Source of the DNA: Apteryx mantelli
Taxonomy: Eukaryota > Chordata > Aves > Apterygiformes > Apterygidae
DNA length: 64,000 bases
NCBI RefSeq assembly: GCF_036417845.1
Contig: NC_089990.1
Location: 4,042,001-4,106,000 of the forward strand
Direction of reading: 5' to 3'
Shown: positions 26,601-35,600 of the stretch, one piece after another
Layout: each line of letters begins with the position of its first letter
Position numbering within the stretch: position 1 is the stretch's first letter
The notes under the pieces: model-generated
Told to the model about the DNA's origin: nothing
What the model saw: only the letters and a program-made list of their open reading frames with translations
Database searches by the model: none
Made by a program: the position numbers and the translations under genes

Positions 26601-29600
26601 AAACAGTTATTATATTTTAAAAAATGGGTTTTTTGCTAATAAAATAAAACTCCTCTGCATTAGGCTTCAGTGTCAATAGACTTTTTTTTGAAGGAGCAAT
26701 ACTTGTTAGCAGCCTTATATATCTTACAGTAAATGCTGCTTGAGGTACATTTTGATGTTTTTATAAGCCTCTCTGGTCAAGCATATTAGATTTAAGTTGT
26801 GAGAAGGACTCTTCATCAGGAATTATATGGGAGTTTTGGGAACCTGTGTTTTGTAGTTGTAGTTCCTATGTTTGGAAATGCTTTTATTCTGCTCAGAAAA
26901 GGCTATTTATGTATTGAACAACACATCTTCTGCAGCTCACAAGAGACTTGCCGAGCCTTTCACAGAAGAAAATTTGTCAGGAGACAGAAGGATCCTTGAA
27001 GCTCACTGGTTTAGAAAAGTTGGTAGGTTTCACTCTCAAAATCTAAACTAAATCACCTCCACCTCCACGCAGCCAGATGTTAAGGAAGAAAAAAAGTGTT
27101 TTAAAGATGCAGTAGGTTTATGAAACTTGTCACCTTTGGCAGTCCCTGCCTTAACTAGTCTTAGAATTCTCCTGCTGTATTTTCTGTCTTATGAAACTAT
27201 CACGTATGTCTTGTGCCTTAAGTCAGTTACCAAGACAAATACTCACACAAGGTCTGTATGACTGTTGGGTTAGCTAGTACGTTATTCACTTTACCACAGG
27301 AACTGTCATATGTCCATGATAAAACTTTGACCGGTTCATCATTTTTCTCTTACTTAGCCCTTTTCTAACAAGACTCTGCTCTGTGCTACAGAATTGAAAA
27401 TTAAGATCAGGCAAATAGAAAGGATATTGGTTTTCTTCAGTATCTGAAAAGAATACTGCTAAGAGTAATAAAATACCTTAGTGCCAAATACTGAGTATGC
27501 ACATTCTGTTGTGGACAAAATGAGAACTATGAATTCACATGAATGCACCAGTATGATTGGTGCATGGTATGATCGTGGTGCAGGATGAGCTTAACTCTGC
27601 CACCCAGACAGACAGTCCCTTAAATCAGCAGTCCTTGAGTTTACCTTGGACTGTGCATATGAAATCTAAACTAAAAACGTTATCACAGATAACGTTTTCC
27701 AGCAGGAAATGCAGCTCCTGTGCAGCATTCATAAGCACGATCCATAATGTGTCTGTGGATCCTCATTTAGCAGCCTTTGTTACACTGTTTTGGTAAGGGC
27801 ATCATCAGTGCATTCGTTGTCTACAAATAAAAATACGAGCATAGGATAATGGACTGAAATCATTTTTCAGATTCATGCTTCACCCAGAACACACAGGAGA
27901 GAAAATAGTTGCAATCAATAACATAAGACACCTGTCGTGATGAGCTTCTGCATACATCCTCACAATGTGGCAGCGCTCCAAAAAAGAGTAGCAAAGGAGG
28001 GAGAGAAGCAGCAGAGGTCAACAGTAGTAAACACCAGTGTGAATGGAACTGATCTGTGGTGACTGCACTCTTTCCAAAGCAACACTCTGGCTCACAGAAT
28101 AAACAGTTTAGAGAGACCACAAAAACATGTCCTTGGGAAGAAATTACTGTGCAAATTAGAATCTACAAAGTCACTGCAGAATCTAAACATTTAGTTAGGT
28201 CAGATTCTCATACATAAAAATCATATAATTGTCTTTAGATGGCTATGTCTGATTCATATACTAATAAGCACTGTATTTTTATTTCTCCTTTATATAACCC
28301 TGCTGGGGTAAAATGGAGAATGTTTCAATTTTTTTTTCTTTGCTTTGAATTGGGAATATTATTCAACATTTATATCTGGATTCTGATCTGGTTTACCAAG
28401 ATAAGAAAGTGTTACTTTCCATTCATGATCTTGTGGGGAGGGTATGTGGTAGAATGGATACTTGATTTTGATAAAATCATTAAAACAAAGGATTTGAAAG
28501 CATGAGTAATCTATGTTTAATCTAACAAATCACTAGTAATGGTATTTCTTGCTGTTGTTAAATGAGCTGGTGATGATACTTCGTTTAAGAAATTGAATCA
28601 TAGAATGTGTGAACCACCTATTACTAGAGTTTTTATGGGCATAGCCCATAATGTGTTGAAGATTTTTATTCTAGGCTCCTGTTCTAATGTTTTTGTTAGC
28701 TTGGAACTTGGCTGTACAGTTCCAGAATTGCCCTGAAAAGATGAGGGATTTCTTTGTACTGTCCTTCAAGGTATGTACTCTCACTGATAGTATCTTTGAT
28801 TGAGGAATACTGTCAACCATCTAGTTCTGTTAGAAGTTGCATCCGTGTATCAGATATCTCCTTGGAGACATGCTTGCATACTCTGAAACATGGAACACTT
28901 GTCAGAAGGAAATTGGCTTGTAATACAAAATTTAGGCATTATTGTCATATTTTGTTGCCTAAAAATGTCAAAGAAATTTAGAATTAAATGAGAACTTTCT
29001 AAAATAAACTGATTCTGAAGTTTGGGAACTGTATCATTAGTATGAACGTGTTAGACAGAGATATACTCGAGTCCTAATCTCCGTACAGAACCTACCAGCA
29101 CTGTGTTCTTTGCGTGTGTTCTTTGTGGAAGGGACTCCAACACTGCTATAACCTTTATAAATAAACAATCTTTTTGTTTAATTATACAAGCAGTACTGCA
29201 ATATGAACATGTACTCTTTATGACTGATTACTAAAGATGTCACACTTGAGACTCAGCAACCATCCGTTTAGGAGCAATACTGTTTTGTATAGGCAGAATT
29301 CTCATTACTTGTTTCTATTTTTGGTTTCAGTTGTCCCAGTTTTGTCCTTCTGACAAAGCTGTTCTGATTGCTCAGAAGACGTGCCTGTTAATGGCAGCTG
29401 CAATTGATCTGGAATTGGGGAGACAACAAGTAACACCTTCGGAGCAGGTAAGGCGTTGCTCTGTTAACTGCTTCTCTACATACCCAGGAAATAAACATTC
29501 AGTGTGGCATTTTCTTCTTTTGATTTTAAAATCTTGGTTGTTTCACTCAGAAGAGATTATTGAAAGTATGGGAACCTTTCCTAATTAATTAGAGTCAATA

Positions 29601-32600
29601 GGCCTAATGCTTTTTAGAGAATTGAAAATGATGGGTTTCTGTAAGTAGGTTCTGAACAGATCTGTATCAGCCATGGGTCAGGGCAGTACCCTTCCTCAAA
29701 GGAGTTTCAGCCTACCTTATACTATGTAAGGAATGTGTTGCTAAACATAGGTTGAATATGCAGATGATTACTGCATCTGTAGGATTATGCAGTTGCTGAA
29801 AGTAGATATCGATATGGTTAGGATAAAATTCACAATTTATTTGTTTTTATGTGTACGTACCTTTTTCTTACTGTGGTAAGGAGGTTATGGAAAGTGTACT
29901 GTGGTTATGGAGGAAGAACAAAAGTCCGCTGTGCGGTGGTCATTACATTGTCATGGTCATTACCTTACATTGCTTTTGTAGAGAGCAATGCACAGCAATT
30001 TGCTCTTTGAGAATTAGTTGTCTGTCTGTCTCAATGATACTATTTTATGTTTGAGAACTAAGATAAGTGATGTTCTATAGGGACCTATAGGGTCCTTTTC
30101 TGGAACAGCGGAACTATCAATATGAAGAGGGTTTATCTGAGATATGGAGGTCTTTGAAAAAGAGAGAAAAAACACAAAGCAGTAACTGGTGTAGCTGATG
30201 TACTAATTAAGCTGGTTCTTCATTTGTTATATAGCTAGGTATAGAGATCTCTCTACTGCTGTCATTTAAGATGTGTATTTCTTTCGCTTTTAAAACTGTG
30301 ACCTAAAAATAGCTTCTTGAATATTTTGTAAAATAGATGGAACTTTTGACTCAGGCCCTTCAACATCTCCAGGCATGCAAGGAGGTCTGGACAGTTCTGA
30401 AATTAACAGGTAAGCTAGAAAATGTGTCTGTTCAGAGCATTTAACTCTCAGACTTTGTCACTGTAATCATGGAAAATACAGGGCATATGGAATTGCTGTC
30501 TCAGTTGAAGAGTGTTGAAGCAGATGTGTGACAATATGATTTAAGAACTGGCAAAGCCATCTGTACTTTTTTATATGTCATTGCTGGCTTTTTATTGTCT
30601 AAGTAGTGTGAGGTGTGGAACAGTTTTTCAGAATGAAATTTGGTTGACTTTTTTGTCTTAAATGTTAATTTCCAAGCTTTTTGCTCTAGGGTAGATGGGT
30701 ACCAGATTTCCAGCTGGATCATCCAGGTTAAAGATGTTGTTGTAAATATTTTCCTTGACTCTGCTCTTGCCCTGAAGTAAGACAAGATACAGTTTTAATA
30801 ATTTTACTAGCTTCTTTATGGATAAGGCATTTCAAAATACAGGAAGTCCTAGTAATGTATTTTGGGAGTGCCAGAACCCATCCCCTGTTCCTTAACTGTT
30901 GCATGTCAGTTTAGATCAGACTTATCGCTGGAGACTGGAGTGTGCTCAGCCAACAGCTAAGATGCTGAGTGACTCTTAGGGCGAGAGAGTACCTGCATCC
31001 CCTTTCAGTAGTGTATTGGTAGAAAAACTCATTAGGCATTTCTGTCTGGCCTGTGGTCTGGTTTCTTTTCAGTGATAGGTTTGGGACCCCATGGAGTTTC
31101 TCTTCTAAGTTGCATTAGTGTTTAACTTTCGTCAAGAAATTTACTTGATGTTCTTTTTTTCCATTTTATTGTTTCAGAACTAAAGGTTCATTACACAGCC
31201 TGGATTTGAGATTCTCTTTGCCCTTTTGCACTGAAGGACAAGATCGCTCAGGAAGACTTCTTCCCTTTTTACTTCTATCCTGAAAATCCTAGGGGTTGAT
31301 TATCTCGGTATAGGGACGTTTTTGCTAGATGGGAGTGTCTACTGCAGAGATTTGTGGAAAGGCAGCCAGGTCATTCCTTCACTCCTTCACCTTGGCTAGT
31401 GTGTGGACAGGGCTATTGCCCTGGAAGAAGCTGAGAATGTTTTTTAGCACTAAACAGAAGTCTTTGTAATAGTGCGGTAAAGGTTTGGTAGTTATATTGG
31501 GTTTACATCCTCCTAGAGATTCTACTGTTCTCCCACACTTTTTCAGTGTGTTTAAGGATCTCCTGAAGGCTTTTCTACTAGGAAGGTGCCAAGTCTTATA
31601 GCAGAATTTGAAGCTAATGGTAAATTCTTTGACAGGTTGATGCTTTGAGCCTGTGGCCTTCTGTTCTCTCTTTTACTTGTCTATGAAAATGGCTTTTTTT
31701 AGCACCTATACCTTGCCTATGAGGGTTGCACGAATTTAGCCAATTATAAACAGTCCAGATTTGGGAGTGGGGAGGTTAGTTGGGTTGTGCTTTGGACATT
31801 TGAGGTTGCTATCCAAGCCAGTTTCTGAGTTCCACTTGCTATGCTGTTAAATCTGAGTACCTTAACGATTTTCCTGCTTGTTGGAAGCAAAATTTATACC
31901 TTCCTGCATACCACGTAGCTTTAAGTAAATGAGTAATTATATACAGGCAATTCTGTCTCTCCCGTAGGAGATTTTACTAAAGATCCAACAGACACATTGT
32001 TGCTTCTTTATGAATTTGAAGCAAGAGCCAAACTGAATGATCCAACACTCAACAACCTTATGGAGTCAGTATGGGAACAGCCACAAATAGAGATCAAGAC
32101 ACTGGAAATCATTGCATGTAAGGACTGCATTTGTACTTTCATAGTTCTTCAAGCCATGCAATATAGCTTATGTTACTCTTCCCTGTTCATTTAGGGTGAC
32201 CAGGATTACTGCGTATTGTGTATCATGCATAAAATCAGTCTAACCATATATATCTTGTCCTGAAGCAAAGATGCTTAGGATCTCAGCAATATTCAGAGAT
32301 CTGTATTTTGAAATATCATCTTATTACATGGATGATGAACTTATGGCATCCTTCCATTTCTAGAACCTGAGACATTTGTGTAAGTTGTGAGTCCAGAAAG
32401 GATTGTTTGCATAAACCGTTACAAACTCCAAACTAGCATAGGCCAGAGAATGATCCTAGTTGATTCATGTGCCCACACAGAGTTTTTAGGGTGAGGCCTT
32501 TGGGTAGATGTGCTGTTTCAGTTTAATGTAGACATTTGTAAATAGCACTTCTCTGTACTTTATCATGCTTTTGTCACAAAGTTCTAGTCATGCTTTCTTG

Positions 32601-35600
32601 AGAGTACAGTCTAGAATCCAAGGAAGATGTGTAAACTTTGGAGCTGCCATGCAAATCTTTGGAAGGGATTCTGTAGGATTAGATAAACACTTATGTATAT
32701 CCCTTGTCTTGAGGGAGTACCTACCTGGACTTGGAAGAACCGTACTCAAATCCCACTCCTGCCTAATTTTTCAATCCAGATTTTCATGTTTCAGGAGACA
32801 AAAAAAAGAAAAAAGAGGTAATACTCATTACTGTAGAACTTATTATTCTTGGGTTACTGCAACAGAAGAAGACAGCAGAGGGAGTACTTGTTAATTATTA
32901 AATCTGCTGCACTTTTGTTTTGTCCTTATTGATGGTGCTTGCAATAAGTAAGCAGTAAAGAAGCCCTAGCTTGTGACCAGCACAGGCTTTAAGCAAATCT
33001 GCTTTTAGTTGTTTGTTGCACAGGATCTGGCAATGTATTGCAGTTTAGTGACCAAAGAGAGAAAGTCTGGCTTCAGTCATTTCTTTCTTCTTCTCTATTT
33101 CCTTTTGTTTTCAAGCGTTAGCAATGGAATCTCCAGCTCGGTATCCGTTACTTTGTAAGAAGGCTCTCAAGAGTGCCCTGAACCTTCACAGAAAGCAGAC
33201 TGCTGTTGATGCTGTGAGATTTAGGTTAGTGTTATCACATAGCTTTGCAATGAGCCTATGATTGGGAATGTTGACAGGTAATAAAGCCTGCAGTTTGAAA
33301 AAAATGGCTTTTAGTTTATGTGCAATGTTCCACTTGCTGGCCAACCAATATACCTCTAAAGTATGACTGACTAATAGGTGTTCAAGAGTATAGTAACTGA
33401 AATCTATTCACCAAGCATATTTTCCCAAACAGTCGTATTTCCAATAAATAAATCTATTGAAGAAGAAAATTGGATCCAGAAAGGGTCTCTTGCTGTTTCT
33501 TATGATGAAGGTGTTCATTCTGGGTATTACTCTGCAGAAGTGAACTAGGTATTTAAAAGAAAATGAAGTGAAGAGAAATTAAAGGCTGAAAAGAAAGCTA
33601 TGAGTTGCAAGTTAGGGATATGATGCCATAGTACATACATGATTTATTTTGCTGGGTAACAAGCCCTGTAACAGGTATTGCTTATGGAATCTGAAAAACA
33701 ACCTGGTTTGTCCTTCTCTCTCAGTTGTATCCCATAAGGGATTTTTTTTCTCCTTTCTGAGTTCCATGCAGTAATTGCTGAGCAGGTTACCATTAATATG
33801 GCCTTTCTTCTTCTACACTGAGAAAGAGAGAACTGTTTTCAGAATCCATGTATTTGCTACCAATTTTCTGAGGACAGCTGAACAGGCAGGATGCTGACTA
33901 CTTAGTTATCCTGTGGTGTAATTAGAATAAGTATCTTTCTTTTTACTTGCTGTCGTGTATAGCACCCCTACAGTATACTTAACTCTATCCTTTTGGGTTA
34001 CTATAGAGCTCAGCAATGAAAATAATTAATTAATTGTTGCTCTTGTCTCTCTTCTTGCATCATTTGTACAAATGAGCTCTGATACTAGGAAAATGTATGT
34101 TTCTGCAAAAAGAACGTGAGCATAGAAATCATTGAGATGGACATGCCAGGCTGGCAATCATGGTGGCCCAAGCTAGTGTGCTGGTGATACCAAAATGTAG
34201 CTGTTTGCTCTGTGCATGTGCTCTTAAATACGTTTCCTCTTTTGCTCTGTTTTGATTCCCAGCAAATGCTTACATAGTTTGATTAATCTCTCTCTGCCGT
34301 CCGGAGTAACAGACCTGGATGCCTGTGTGCTGCAAGAGGCGTGGGGCTACTTTGAAGATGCTCTGAGCGTAGTCAGCAGCACAGTAAGTTGAACAGAAAA
34401 AAAATAATAATTGGGAAATGACCCTGAGCACATTTAAAAAGATTCTCATTAGAATGACAATAATTAGCAGACTGACATTATATACTGTTATATGTGGTGC
34501 AGCTAAGACTCCTTCAGTAGAAGATGCAGTGATATTACCTCAAAATAAATGGCTCTTGGATATTTATGACTGAATTGCATATTTCTCTAGATTTTATGAG
34601 TTTTTTTTTTTTTTTTGGAGACATTTAAGGCCAAATTTTCAGTGCCTGTTTTAGAAACATCTTGAGCTGGAACATCTCTCTTTCCTCCTCTTGCTTTCTA
34701 CATTTGCACACTGAATATGATTTTGTAAATGCAGATTACTTTTCCAGATCAGTTTAAAGCAGGGTAAAATTTAGATATCATTGTTGCTTTTTGCTCAGTT
34801 CTGTTTTGTTAAGTTTATTTAGGGACTTATTATATTCTTATTTTTACCAAATGACCTGGAGTTAGATTCCTGTTCTGTGAGAATTTGTTGCGGTGCATTT
34901 GTTCTTGAACTTGTTTCTATAAGGACAGGTGTATGGAGGGTGAAATCTTTCTTTTGGTAAGTTCTTGCATTTCTGCTGCTCCTTTCAGGCCTGAAGCATA
35001 TGCTATACAGTGAAAGTAGTTGTACTGAGAAAGTCAGACATTTCTACGCAGAATTTCAAAGATAACAATAATTTAAGGAGTATTCCTGTTATTCAGGATT
35101 AATGAAATCAGTATTACATATCATAGCTTCATCCCAGTGCATGACTATTTCTTCAGGCATGTTTGAATGTCTCTTCCCTTATAAAAATGACATAAAGATA
35201 TGCTGTTCCTAGTTTCCCAAAAAAGAATGTGTCCATGTTTGTGTCTGTTCTTGTTGAGAGATACGATTGAAATGTTAATGTGGACTGATATGCATAACAG
35301 CATAATTTCCTTAGCACTAGAAACCCTTTTTTGCAGCCTTGCTCAAGGCAGCAGATGATAATCGGGACAACATTAAGAGAAGGAAATCAGAGCAGCACAT
35401 CAGAACATTATCAGTTAGAAAGCTGGTACACCACTTCTGATTTGTCCCTCCTGTTCAGAAAGGGATGCCGCAGGTCAGAAACTCACTCTGGGCCCTCTTA
35501 CTTAGAATGAGAAGTATCTATCAAATGCGGAAAAAAAGTCCTTCCAGGCTCCCCTTAAGGATTCACCTAACAAATGCATTGCTCGTCCTTTGCTCCCCCA

